From assembly GCA_032718475.1 (NCBI GenBank), contig JAUCBJ010007629.1, positions 62,001 to 126,000 on the forward strand: a DNA stretch of 64,000 nt, in the 5' to 3' direction. The notes beneath the pieces are model-generated. The model made no database searches. It was not told the origin of the DNA and saw only the letters and a program-made list of their open reading frames with translations. Positions 54,875-64,000 of this stretch are shown piece after piece; within the stretch, counting starts at the first letter, position 1, and each line of letters starts with the position of its first letter. The stretch is from Nemertoderma westbladi. Lineage: Eukaryota; Xenacoelomorpha; Nemertodermatida; Nemertodermatidae. The translations under genes and the position numbers were made by a program.

Positions 54875-56442
54875 AGTTTCTGTGCATCGGCTATGTCCGT
54901 TGATCCAATCTGCGCAAAGAACCGTTTCTTGAATCTGAGGTAATCGACGGGATCTCCTTCGAAGGTGCGGATCTCCATCTTGGGCATGGAGAGGCGGTTT
55001 TCCAATGCCCGGATAATGCTGATGTTGTCCGAACTGGAGTGGTTCGGAGGGTTATAGTTATTGGCACTCTCTCCCATACTCGATGGATCAATGGTAGGTG
55101 GAGTTTTAATGATGACGCGACTATGGGTTTGTGGTGTGGATGTGAATGGGTTGTTGGATCGGGGAGTGGCGTCCCGTTCCGAGTCCCTTTCAGGCTCGTA
55201 CTTGGGTACACTCGTTGCCGTGGGGTTGGATGGGAAATACGGTTCCTCATTTTTAAGCGTAACCGGTGGGGGATGGAACACTGGTGCTTGTGCCGATAAC
55301 GTAGACTGTTTGGTAGGCGGAATCTCGGGTTTCGGAAGTTTCGCCGCTGTCAGTATAAATGACTTCTCTAATTCCGGTACCGGGATTGGTTCATATTCCT
55401 GATCTATATCCCTTTCCCAGTCCTCGTAGAGTTGAATATCTCGTTCTATGAGTGCGGCTTCGTATTCCGCGAGTTTTGCAATATCCGCATTCTTTTTGTG
55501 GATGAGAATCGCTTGGGCCTCGGCGTGTTGTTTATGCATTTCTGCTTCCCATTTACGTTGTTCGATCTCCTGTTCGGCCTCTCGTCCACGTTGTTCAGCC
55601 TCCTGTTTGCGTTGTTCGGCCTGCCGTTCGGCCTCGCGTTCACGTTGTTTAGCCTCTCGTTTGCGGTGTTCCGCCTCCTGTTCGCGTTGTTCAGCCTCCT
55701 GTTCGCGTTGTTCGGCCTGCCGTTCGGCCTCTCGTCTATGTTGTTCCGCCTCCTGTTCGCGTTGTTCGGCTTGCCGTTCGGCCGCTTGTTCGGCCTCTCG
55801 CTTTTGTGTTTCGGCGGCTAATACATCTTGCTCGGCTTGCAGTTGGATATACTCATCTTCCATCCGAGCTTTGAGGGCTAATGCCTTCCGTTCTCGCAGT
55901 TGGTCTCGGAGTGGTCCGGTCCCTTGAGAACTGCGCGCTGAGCCGGATATCTCGCTCCTAGCGCTGGAGTGCTGATTTCTAGCGGACTCCGTTCTCTTTC
56001 GATGTACTGCTGTCCTGATGCTGGAGGATCGTACTGATTCCGCGTCTGTTCTTTCAGCCCTCTTGTAGTACTGTTCTTCATAGCCTCTCACAAGGCTGAG
56101 GGTCCTCCGGTGTTGTTTGCGGAACCCATCTAGATGTACAACGTGTTCTTCTAACTTGGGGTAGTTTTCCTGATCGGTGGAGGGAACGAGCTCTTGGTAC
56201 GCCTGTATCATTCTTTCGTACCGCTGTAGGATATTTCGGATACTTTGAAGCTGAGTTTGTACCTCATTGAGGGGGGTTTTGACTCCCTTGAGTTGTTTCT
56301 CCATCCGTTGATACGCTCGGGTTACTCCGCCTTTGAGAGCCCCTAGCCGACGGGTCATGTTCTTGACGTTTGGTACCTCGTCGGCTTCCGAGTCTGTGTG
56401 GTGATCCATCTCGTCGGTATCGGATACGTTATTTGTTGTCAT
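54875..56442 (-). CDS. gag: BEL-B gag N-terminal part
   Basis: The ATG at 56440-56442 overlaps the stop of a 63-codon upstream ORF (ATGA). The N-terminal half is helical. Residues about 200-300 are an extreme Glu/Gln/Arg/Ala coiled coil made of repeats of the type RQAEQREQEAEQ, encoded by a minisatellite at 55540-55830. A Pro-rich linker follows, then the start of the capsid domain (MPKMEIRTFEGDPVDYLRF). Coding is cut at 54875 by the BEL-A LTR. The frame shown as running to 54856 includes LTR codons. Confidence 0.88.
55540..55830 (-). repeat. Coding minisatellite in BEL-B gag
   Basis: Repeats of 15, 21 and 30 bp built from GTTCGGCCTCCTGTTCGCG and close variants encode the E/Q/R/A coiled coil. 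Length should vary between copies. Confidence 0.8.
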
Positions 56443-56630
56443 TGTAACGCCTCGTTGATGGCTAGATACGCGATGTCGTAAAACAGTTCCTCGTAGGTAT
56501 TGTACTCAGCTTGGACCACCCGAATAGTAATCCTGAATCGTCCAACGTTCGTTCCTTGTACCTCAACTTCGACGTGCCAGATTCCTGGCTCAACTTGAAT
56601 TATATCAATGGGTGTGATCGATACTTCCAT
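56439..56630 (-). CDS. Small ORF overlapping the BEL-B gag start (63 aa)
   Basis: ATG at 56628-56630, stop TGA overlapping the gag ATG (ATGA at 56439-56442). The sequence is beta-rich (IWHVEVEVQGTNVGRFRITI) with no known domain. The tight overlap suggests coupled translation or an upstream ORF that limits Gag output. It may simply be a chance ORF. Confidence 0.4.
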   Translation of the reverse strand: MEVSITPIDIIQVEPGIWHVEVEVQGTNVGRFRITIRVVQAEYNTYEELFYDIAYLAINEALQ

Positions 56631-56836
56631 TCCCTGTTAACAACTCTCCAAATATGTGATCTGCCGACTACGAGTTGGTTAGATCGAGTTTGTTGCTTAA
56701 TTAAACCACGACTTTGTCTCAACTCAAATACCAGAGTTTCCTCGTAGTGGGTGCTGGCAAGCACGTAGAGAGTTTTTGAAGAGTATTGAAGGATTCTCAA
56801 CTTCCACCAGTTGAAGTTGACCGTAATTATCCTTAA
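56631..56836. other. BEL-B leader fragment
   Basis: 206 bp upstream of the small ORF, ending in the TTAA (56833-56836) into which copy 3 of the DNA transposon went. No repeat of it was found elsewhere in the window, so LTR or leader identity is undecided. Confidence 0.4.
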
Positions 56837-58023
56837 CCCTATTAAACCCGGGGGGGGGTCAATATGACCCCCCCGTGGTTTTTTTATTATAATTCTGAAA
56901 CAAACGCAGTTGGGAATCTGAAATTTTATGACTTTTCCTAAAAATCTATTGTCTTCCTAGTAGTGAAAACCGTTTTCAAAAATATTGGGTAGTTTTCGAG
57001 TTATAGCACCATTTTTTAACCCTACTTTTGCCACTTTTTTTGAGACGTTTTTTGAAAATTACATTTCATTAAATATGAATTCTAACATCTCTTTTATTGA
57101 TTTACACCGGTTTTTTGGTGTTAGAAATTGGATGGAATTCATATAAATTGATTTAGAAATTTCAAACTTGTTTTTTCGGCGGGTGCCAATTTTTGGTGCC
57201 AGCACCAAATTTTAAAATATGTCAATTTTGTAAATTGATTGTGTGAAACTTGTTTTTTACGCAATTGGGGTTTTTTGGGGTTCTGGTTTCGATGAAATAT
57301 ATACGAGTTGCACCAAGCGTATCAAACTTGTATTTTTCGGTGGTGGGTGCAAATTTTGGTGCTAGCACAAAATTTTGAAAATCCATTCAATTGATAAAAT
57401 TGTTTGTGACAATTTATTTCTTGCGTTTTAGAGGTTTATGGCTATTCTGAATTGAATGGAATATATAATTTTCGATCTAGGCATCTCAAACTTGTATTTT
57501 TCGGAAGTGGGTGCAAAATGTGGTGCTAGCACCAAATTTTGAAAACCATCAAATATATAAATTGATTGTGTCACCTTGTTTCTTGCGTTATACGGGTTTG
57601 TGAGGGTTCTGAATTCAATGGAATCAGTAAAAATTTCATGAGAGTTTTCAAACTTGTATTTTTCGCCGGTGGGTGAAAATTGTTGTGCCAGCACCAAATT
57701 TTGGAAAATAAGCAAATTGATCAGTAGATAGTATCATCTTGTTTATTGCGTTATACGGGTTTATGAGGGTCCTGAATCCGATGGAATCAATAAAAACAGC
57801 ACTGGACATCGCAAACTTGTACTTTTTGTTGATGGGTACGAAATTTGGTCCTAGCACCAAAATTTGCCAAATTACGTCGAAAAATACAAGTAGCAATGAT
57901 CTGGCATATTTGAAATGTATTCCATTAGAATCAGCGCCCTAGAAAACCTGAAAATGTGAATTTATAGCATCGCATAAGTGAATTAAAAATTTTGTGTTCT
58001 AACTGAAAAGTGCTGGTAACTTG
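56837..58023. mobile_element. TTAA-flanked DNA transposon, copy 3, right end missing
   Basis: Same orientation as copy 1. It begins at TTAA (56833-56836) with CCCTATTAAACCC and the G-run/C-run hairpin, and follows copy 1 for about 1190 of 1551 bp to CTGGTAACTTG. It then switches abruptly to LINE sequence at 58022/58023, with TG shared by both partners. The right hairpin and TTAA are lost. Confidence 0.9.
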
Positions 58024-58207
58024 GACAGCCCATGACTTTCTTGAGACGCATCGTAAAGGACACTGGCCTTAAAGATGCGGATGATCTAGCAAATGTCATG
58101 GGTGATAGGGAGTTGTGGCAGTGCAATTTTGTTGACAAGCCGGCACAGCATTCTTAAAAATGCAGCTGCAATGCAGCATGCCGATCCTAGTAGTAGTAGT
58201 AGTAGTA
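58022..58207 (+). mobile_element. LINE 3' end in the inverted copy
   Basis: The last ~185 bp of the LINE at 21606-21790, with its (TAG)n tail at 58187-58207. The upstream LINE part is absent because the duplication junction falls here. Confidence 0.92.
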
Positions 58208-58289
58208 TGAACATACATCATCGTCGTAGTAAAAATAGAAAAATAAAAAAAGGCAAACTCAAACACTGCGAAAAAAGTATTTTTTAATA

Positions 58290-59635
58290 ATGTCAATTAT
58301 TAAGGAATTAGATTTATTTTCTACACAGCCAATACAGACTGAATTTAAAGCAAAGCATTATGAAACAATTTACCCAGTATCTAGTCTCAGAAGCGAGTCT
58401 AGGGAAGTCACGTTTCTTGTACCAAGATCCAATGAATTCTAAACGAAACTGCAAGATGCGTTATTAATTACAAAATGTACTGTACGGTGGGATAGACTAC
58501 TTGAAAACTCACATATTTTATGTTGAATTACCCCTCTGGAACTATGTGGAGTGATATTAAAATAGACCTCAATGAGAAGCAGGTTGAAAATAGCAATAAC
58601 CATTATTTCTACAAGTCGTACTTATCCAATTTACTATTTACTACATATGAAACAAAAAATGGGCTACTGGGGGCAGGCGGCTTTCGTCAGCCTTTATCCG
58701 AACACGAAAATTAAATTAATCCTGGCGTGCATCCTATTGCCGATTGCGGATATTTGGTAAACAAATGCAATTTGTAAGTGGATTGACGATTGATTTTGAT
58801 ACTGAAAGTAAAATAATACAACCCGGGTATGATTTAAGAATACATTTTAGAAAAGTATCAAATTCGTTTATTTTTAAAATCACTCCAAACGCAAACACTG
58901 TGACAAATCTTCGGCTAGAATTAGATGAAGTAAAGATCCAAAACCCTAGAATGGAATCCAGTAATAGAAAGCAGCCATCTACTACTAGGATCGGCATGCT
59001 GCATTGCAGCTGCATTTTTAATGCAGCTATTTCTACAGCTAATTCTCAGCTAATTCTGCAGCCATCTAAAAGGTTTAGAGAGCTACGATATTGAATATAA
59101 ATTTAAAAAAAAAGAAGTTACTACATTTACTATTCCCGCTCAAACCACAAATTACACCCAAACAAACATATTTGATGGTAAAAAACCCAAATTGGTTATT
59201 ATCGGTTTTATAACAAATAATTCATATTCGGGTGAATTAACTAGGAATCCGTTGAAATTTGAACATTTTAACCTTAGACACGCGGAACTGATTGTAGACG
59301 GTCCTCCAGTAGGTGGTGTAATATACGAGCCTAATTTTACAGATGGAACATACATTTTTGAGTATACTCAATTAATGAAGAACATTAATACATATATTAA
59401 CGGTTATGGAGGTAATAATATAGACCATGAAACCTACTTAGGTAACTGCCCACTCATATCCTGGGACCTAACTGCCGACGGCTATGTTAGGGATCCCCAG
59501 CCATCAATATATACTAACGGACAATTAAATTTAAGATTTGCCGAACCATTGGTTGAGACCATAAATGTAATTGTTTTTAATATTTATGATCAATCATTAA
59601 GCTTAAATAGCAGGAAAGAAATACATATCGATTAA
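58290..59635 (+). pseudogene. PY: Major capsid protein, inverted copy, broken
   Basis: Same sequence as 20178-21523: start KELDLFSTQP, stop at codon 52, in-frame LINE tail at 58982-59057, C-terminal jelly-roll block at 59192-59635. Having the same lesions shows the gene was already dead when duplicated. Confidence 0.9.
58982..59057 (-). mobile_element. 76-bp LINE 3'-end fragment in the capsid copy
   Basis: Counterpart of 20756-20831, with the same flanking 11-bp duplication. Confidence 0.8.
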
Positions 59636-59637
59636 GT

Positions 59638-60033
59638 ATGTTATCTACAGAGGACCTTGATATGTTTCCAGTGGGTGGTCACTATTTGGGGGCATTTCCG
59701 TCTAATAAATTACCTAAATTAGATAATAATAAGCGAAGAGACTACGGGTTAATAGTAAATACCGATAAAGCGCATCTACCTGGTGTTCATTGGGTGGCTA
59801 TATATATACGAGATAATGAAGCTGAATTATTTAATTCATTTGGTCCAAAATATCCAAACAGATGTATTGAAAAATGGCTTGAGAAAAATTCAACAAAGTG
59901 GTGTACTACTCGCAGGCAATTTCAAGACCCTAGACGGACCATATGCGGGTTATACTGTCTTTATTACTTGGTAAATCGAATTCACACAAACTATCCAATG
60001 AGAGCGTTTACAAATAATGTGAAAAATAAATGA
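59638..60033 (+). CDS. PRO: Adenain-like protease, inverted copy
   Basis: 131 codons, protein identical to 19780-20175: His 51, Cys 103, and Asn 66 where an acid is expected. It starts two bases after the capsid stop. Confidence 0.88.
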   Translation: MLSTEDLDMFPVGGHYLGAFPSNKLPKLDNNKRRDYGLIVNTDKAHLPGVHWVAIYIRDNEAELFNSFGPKYPNRCIEKWLEKNSTKWCTTRRQFQDPRRTICGLYCLYYLVNRIHTNYPMRAFTNNVKNK

Positions 60034-60135
60034 ATTAATATTATTTAAATGGCTTGTTAATTAATATAAAATAAACCAACAGGCGTTGTAATTAATCATT
60101 TAACTTTTGTTTATTTAAAAATATTATTCGATAAA

Positions 60136-60708
60136 ATGGATAATGTTATTTTTGTTGATTTTCAATATTATAAGATAGACAATAAGGAATATCCGGTAGT
60201 ATTTAAAGAATTTGCTATATTCGATTCTAAATACAGTAAAACTAATATAAAGACGTTTTTAATTAAAGGACCTCCTGATATTAACTTATCGGCATTAGAT
60301 AAAGCCCACGTAAACAATTTACGCGATATTATATCGCATTTACCCTGGGATTACGGTGACATTTCGCAAGATGACTTTAAAAAGTACATGAAGAGACATT
60401 TGAAATATAAATATAATATATATATATTCGGGTTGATGAAAGCCGCAATATTAAATACCCAACTTGATGTTTACGCTCCAAAATTGATGAACAAATTGGG
60501 AATATTTCGACTATATTAAAATTATTTAACTCCATTTCCCTTCCACGATAAATTAACTACTGTAGAAGATAAATGTAGTTTTCACAAAGATGGTGATAGC
60601 TGCTTCAATTACTGCTCAGCGAAAAGGATTGGAGGGTATGTAACAAAGCGATTAACTGAGACAGGTGATAAACAGAAAGAAATAACTGTGGTGAATGATG
60701 TACAGTAG
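60136..60708 (+). pseudogene. DEDD exonuclease-like protein, inverted copy
   Basis: Same as 19105-19677, including the internal TAA (60517-60519) and the downstream Cys/His stretch in frame. Confidence 0.55.
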
Positions 60709-62331
60709 GTTTACTCAAAGCTTGTAATGTGATGGGATATAATATAATTTTATTTTGGTGATGGTCTTGATGTTAATATAAAAATATAATAAAATATAAT
60801 TTTTTTTACAACAAGTTCTCTAAAAAAGAATCAATTGCGCTAGGTTAACATACCCATTTAACAATATGATGTAGACGTAACATATACAGTAAGTATTCCC
60901 GATATCATTCTAATATAGTTGTACCGGTATCACGAAACAACCTTTACATCGCAAACTAATAACACATACAGTAGTTGACCAGAGATATAACTTTAGTAAT
61001 ATTAGTCAGAAATGCAACATAATCTGTACAGGATGTAATGTTAACCTGTTGGTACCGGTACTGTTAAATTCAATAATTTAGTATAGGCCTATCCACAGCT
61101 GTCATCCACTTTATCAGTACCGGTAGTGTTTTACTCTTCCAACACTGCAGTCGCAGTCTACCGGTATCAGTAATCTAGTTCAATCTGTCAATAGCATTTG
61201 TTTTTTTCCACCTATGACTGTATAAGCATACTACAGTCCGACTGTGTCTTGATAAGCATACAACAGTCAGACAGTACCTTGATATGATAAGCATACTGCA
61301 GACAGGCTGTGCCTTGATTCTGAAAATGCTTAATTACTAACCTATCGCTAGCAGTTAGAGTTGAAATTTACTGGTAGTATTCTACTCTTCCAACACTGCA
61401 GTCACGGTCTACCGGTAATTAGTAATCTAGTTCAGTCAGGAACACTGGTCACAATATGTCCAATTTACAGCTAGAATGTGTCCGCGGAAAACGCTCTGAG
61501 ATTGAAATTTCTCCATAGAAAACAATGCTAAATTTAATTTGAAATCCGGCAGTGAAATTTTAACATTAGCATTCTAAAAATTATGCCATTAGGGGTAGAA
61601 TCCCCATAAAATTCTGTATAAATTAATTTGAGAATTGGAATCTCATCATTGGGATAACTATCATAATATTAAAAATAAAAAATGTACCCAGCTTCTGCTT
61701 TGAGTACTAGTGGAGTTACAACCAAAATATGTCCGGAAATATAATCGCAGCCTGTGAAGGATAAATAGTGGCTGCATGGACACTTTCTGGCTGTAAATAT
61801 GTGGAAAATTTTTGACTGAGCTTCAGCCAGAAAGTGACCAGTGTTCCTAACTGTAGTTCAATAGCATTTGTTTTTTTTCCACCTATAAGCATACTGCAGT
61901 CAGGCAAGCATACTGCAGTCATGACCTGGATTGCACGCATGAGCCTCACATGCAGGGATTAGATCCCCTACCCAAACAATACAGTACTGCAGTACTGTCA
62001 CTGTTGTTGTAACAGTATAGTCAGATAGAGCATACTGATTTCCTTCGATTAGCATTGTACTACAGTACTACAGTATTAATGTAACAGTACCTGCAGTAAC
62101 AAACTAACCCAATGTATGCAATATCATGAGCCAGTTACAATCAGATGTGTGCGCAGTCAACCACACTGCTGGGATGCAGTCAACCTCGCAACCAGCCTCG
62201 CAGCCAGCCTCGCAGCTACTGCCAGCTAGGATTGCAGTCAGCCTGTGAGAGTCATGCTTATTCAAACGAGGTTAGTTTTCCCTAACTACCGATAGATCGA
62301 TTGAAAAATAATAATGTTTAATTTTCACCTT
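60709..62331. other. Non-coding spacer, inverted copy
   Basis: Counterpart of 17482-19104. It contains the 411-bp inverted-repeat element at 61438-61848. No genes seen. Confidence 0.7.
61438..61848. mobile_element. 411-bp inverted-repeat element, inverted copy
   Basis: AGGAACACTGGTCAC ends as at 17965-18375. Its presence in both arms dates it before the duplication. Confidence 0.65.
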
Positions 62332-62885
62332 CTAATTACCAATATATTCTACACCTAAAGTCACAACACCAAACATTAACAAATAATTAACCTGTTTACT
62401 AAATATAGGGTAATAAATGTGAAATTTGCTAGGTGAACACATTAAAGTACATTTACCGGTATGAAAGCAGCAAATGACTACGGTATTATTTATTCTTATT
62501 TTGCAATTATTAAAAATTTCAGGTTCATATATGACTTGAAGTTGTACATATCAAAGACAACATAAAACCCGGTATTGTTTATCAATAACCTATAGACTCC
62601 AGAGTTAATACTAAAAATATAAGTACATAAATTAGCAGATTTTAAAATCAAATTAATACTTGTTTTATCAAATATATTATTTTTTACTTTTTGGAAATTA
62701 TACTTACTACCTAATAATGTAATACGACCATTTTTAAATATTAATAATGTGGCACCAAATATCTTATATATAAACTGATTTGGTTTGAGTATGTGTTTAC
62801 CAGATAATTGATTTTTTAATTCTTTCAAATTAATCGCTGACACTTGCTGGCAACTTACATTCTTATTAACTATCTGATAGTTCAT
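62332..62885 (-). pseudogene. TBP-like protein, inverted copy
   Basis: Same start and frameshift as 16928-17481, with one substitution in the second repeat's terminal helix (CTG to CAG codon). Confidence 0.65.
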
Positions 62886-64000
62886 TGTTTTGTTCCCGAT
62901 AAATAGGTATATTTATTTTATTTAGTGGTTTTACAACCTTTGTTTGATAGTGACCCCAGGAAAGTGAATGATTTTTATTAACCCAATAAAGTTTATCATC
63001 AAATGCGCTGAGAGCAAACTTATCTCGTGCTATAGTGTACACTTTGTGTAATTGACTCTGAAATTGATGCGTTTCCTTAGAAATTTCTTCGTTATACTTA
63101 TATGCTCTTAAATAATCTTTTTGGCAAATTTTTTTATCCACGACAGCTCTTGTTATTCTTTTTGCCCGTCCTATATTCGTTTCATTCCATTCCAAAATTG
63201 AATATAACTTTGGACATAAAAATACAGCTTGTTTAATCTCTCATGAGCACAACTCATCTTTACAGTAATAGAGTCTGGATTTATTTTTATTACTATAAAG
63301 CGGGTGATCCTTGGGGTAATTAGAGGTATCTAGAATATTATTTTTAATTAAGGCTTTTAAGAAATTACTCTGCGATGTATTATAATAACAACCTATTAAT
63401 GAGTCTGTATCTGATGCTACAATTTCAATTCGGCAGTTTAATTCTTTCTCAATAGGTAGTAATCTATCGTAGTACAGCTCATACATATCAAGTTTGGCTA
63501 AATCCAAGACAGTACTACCTACATAGACTGGTTTATCTAATGTCACGCTGTCTTTCACTAATAAGTGTCCCGATAAGGAATTGTTTTAAATCATGAAATT
63601 TTCGTGATTTATACGTTTCACCAATTGATCGCATTTCTCATTGCTATTAGCGATACGGAAATTACATCGGTCCCGTATCTTTTCTATTGACTTACCAAAT
63701 AACGAGTTATTCAGCAGCTTTGCAACAGCTGTTTCAATATAAGTTTTTGCTAGTTGTCTTTGATTAATATTAAAATCTATATAGGGTTTAAATACAAAGT
63801 CTTGATGGAAAGAATACAATTTATGGAGCTTAGTACCAATTAAACCTTGTTTTATATAAAATTTTAGCAGTTTTAAATGTACATGATAGAATTCTTTATC
63901 GAATTGTGTCAACATAAGTTTTGGTGCACACATCTTATACTTGCTATTAGTACCTCTTTGTTTACATACATTATTAAATTGATCTTTCATATGTGGTAAA
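62866..64000 (-). pseudogene. PolB: DNA polymerase B, C-terminal part, inverted copy without the 2.07-kb insertion
   Basis: Continuous from FKPYIDFNINQRQ through LAKTYIETAVAKL and motif B NNSLFGK, with the same stops at about 63588 and 63241, motif C DTDS at 63401-63412 and the C-terminus. It runs off the window end. It proves the polymerase sequence before the transposon at 13992 entered. Confidence 0.93.

Larger units (their letters stand above)
38993..56836 (-). mobile_element. BEL/Pao retrotransposon BEL-B, internally deleted and split by BEL-A
   Basis: Coding runs from 56442 down to 54875, then resumes at 41399 down to 38993. The interruption is exactly BEL-A (41400-54874). The flanking hexamers read GAAACT and GATACT on the - strand (54875-54880 and 41394-41399), an imperfect target duplication. 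Taking out BEL-A with one hexamer gives a continuous gag frame. Neither LTR was found. The 5' side is lost beyond the TTAA element at 56837. Confidence 0.85.
58022..64000 (-). repeat. Inverted, near-identical copy of Polinton segment 13745-21790
   Basis: Position p of copy 1 (above 16059) corresponds to 79813 minus p here, with no indel across the whole arm. Below 13991 the sum is 77745, the difference being the 2066-bp insertion plus its AA duplication. Substitutions are rare (for example 17420 T here A, 17687 C here T). The segment includes the LINE tail, capsid, protease, exonuclease-like gene, spacer, TBP-like gene and polymerase end. The arm continues past the window. Confidence 0.97.

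Noticed and set aside
56837-58023. Copy 3 as the mere inverted duplicate of transposon copy 2
   Set aside because: Its TTAA flank is BEL-B leader and not the flank of copy 2, and it has its own variants, so it is an independent insertion cut by the duplication junction.
1-64000. tRNA or rRNA genes
   Set aside because: No convincing cloverleaf or rRNA core was seen by eye. A tRNAscan run would settle it.

Overview
The window is eukaryotic, almost certainly from an invertebrate animal. It is a nest of transposable elements with no recognisable single-copy host gene. The evidence is a Polinton/Maverick virus-like transposon, Ty3/Gypsy and BEL/Pao retrotransposons, a non-LTR retrotransposon, TTAA-flanked DNA transposons, abundant microsatellites and AT-rich non-coding DNA. 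I saw no operons, ribosome-binding sites, rRNA, tRNA or CRISPR. The species cannot be named from the sequence.

Bases 1-32836 hold a degenerate Polinton with long terminal inverted repeats (1-438 and 32403-32836). On the + strand lie an unknown protein, a protein-primed DNA polymerase B (2461-16947) and a two-repeat protein resembling TATA-binding protein (16928-17481). On the - strand lie a DEDD-exonuclease-like protein, an adenain-type protease, the double-jelly-roll major capsid protein, the retroviral-type integrase, two small virion-type proteins, the packaging ATPase, a RING-like protein and an unknown protein. This is a replication, integration and particle-assembly gene set, but most genes carry stops or frameshifts. 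The polymerase is split by a Gypsy element (4112-11668, 255-bp LTRs, TSD TAGAT) that itself carries a TTAA transposon (8843-10393), by an 841-bp inverted-repeat element (12776-13616), and by a 2.07-kb TTCGAA-rich element (13992-16057). A LINE (21606-23658) with a second TTAA element (23663-25216) separates capsid from integrase. A truncated BEL fragment (about 26440-29445) lies beside the integrase N-terminus.

Bases 32837-56836 are more GC-rich. They contain a composite minisatellite (33720-34620), a long open ORF of 866 codons combining an RNase D-like region with two CCHC knuckles (35095-37695), repeats, and two nested BEL/Pao elements on the - strand. The older one, BEL-B, has a gag-protease ORF joined in frame to the integrase C-terminus after loss of the RT and integrase core (38993-41399 plus 54875-56442). 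It is split by BEL-A (41400-54874), which has 1.16-kb, nearly identical LTRs, an intact gag-protease ORF, a ruined pol and a decayed extra ORF before its 3' LTR.

Bases 56837-58023 are a truncated third TTAA element. At 58022/58023 it joins an inverted, nearly identical copy of the Polinton segment 13745-21790, which runs to the end of the window (58022-64000). That copy shares the older insertions but lacks the 2.07-kb TTCGAA element, so it serves as a natural empty site.
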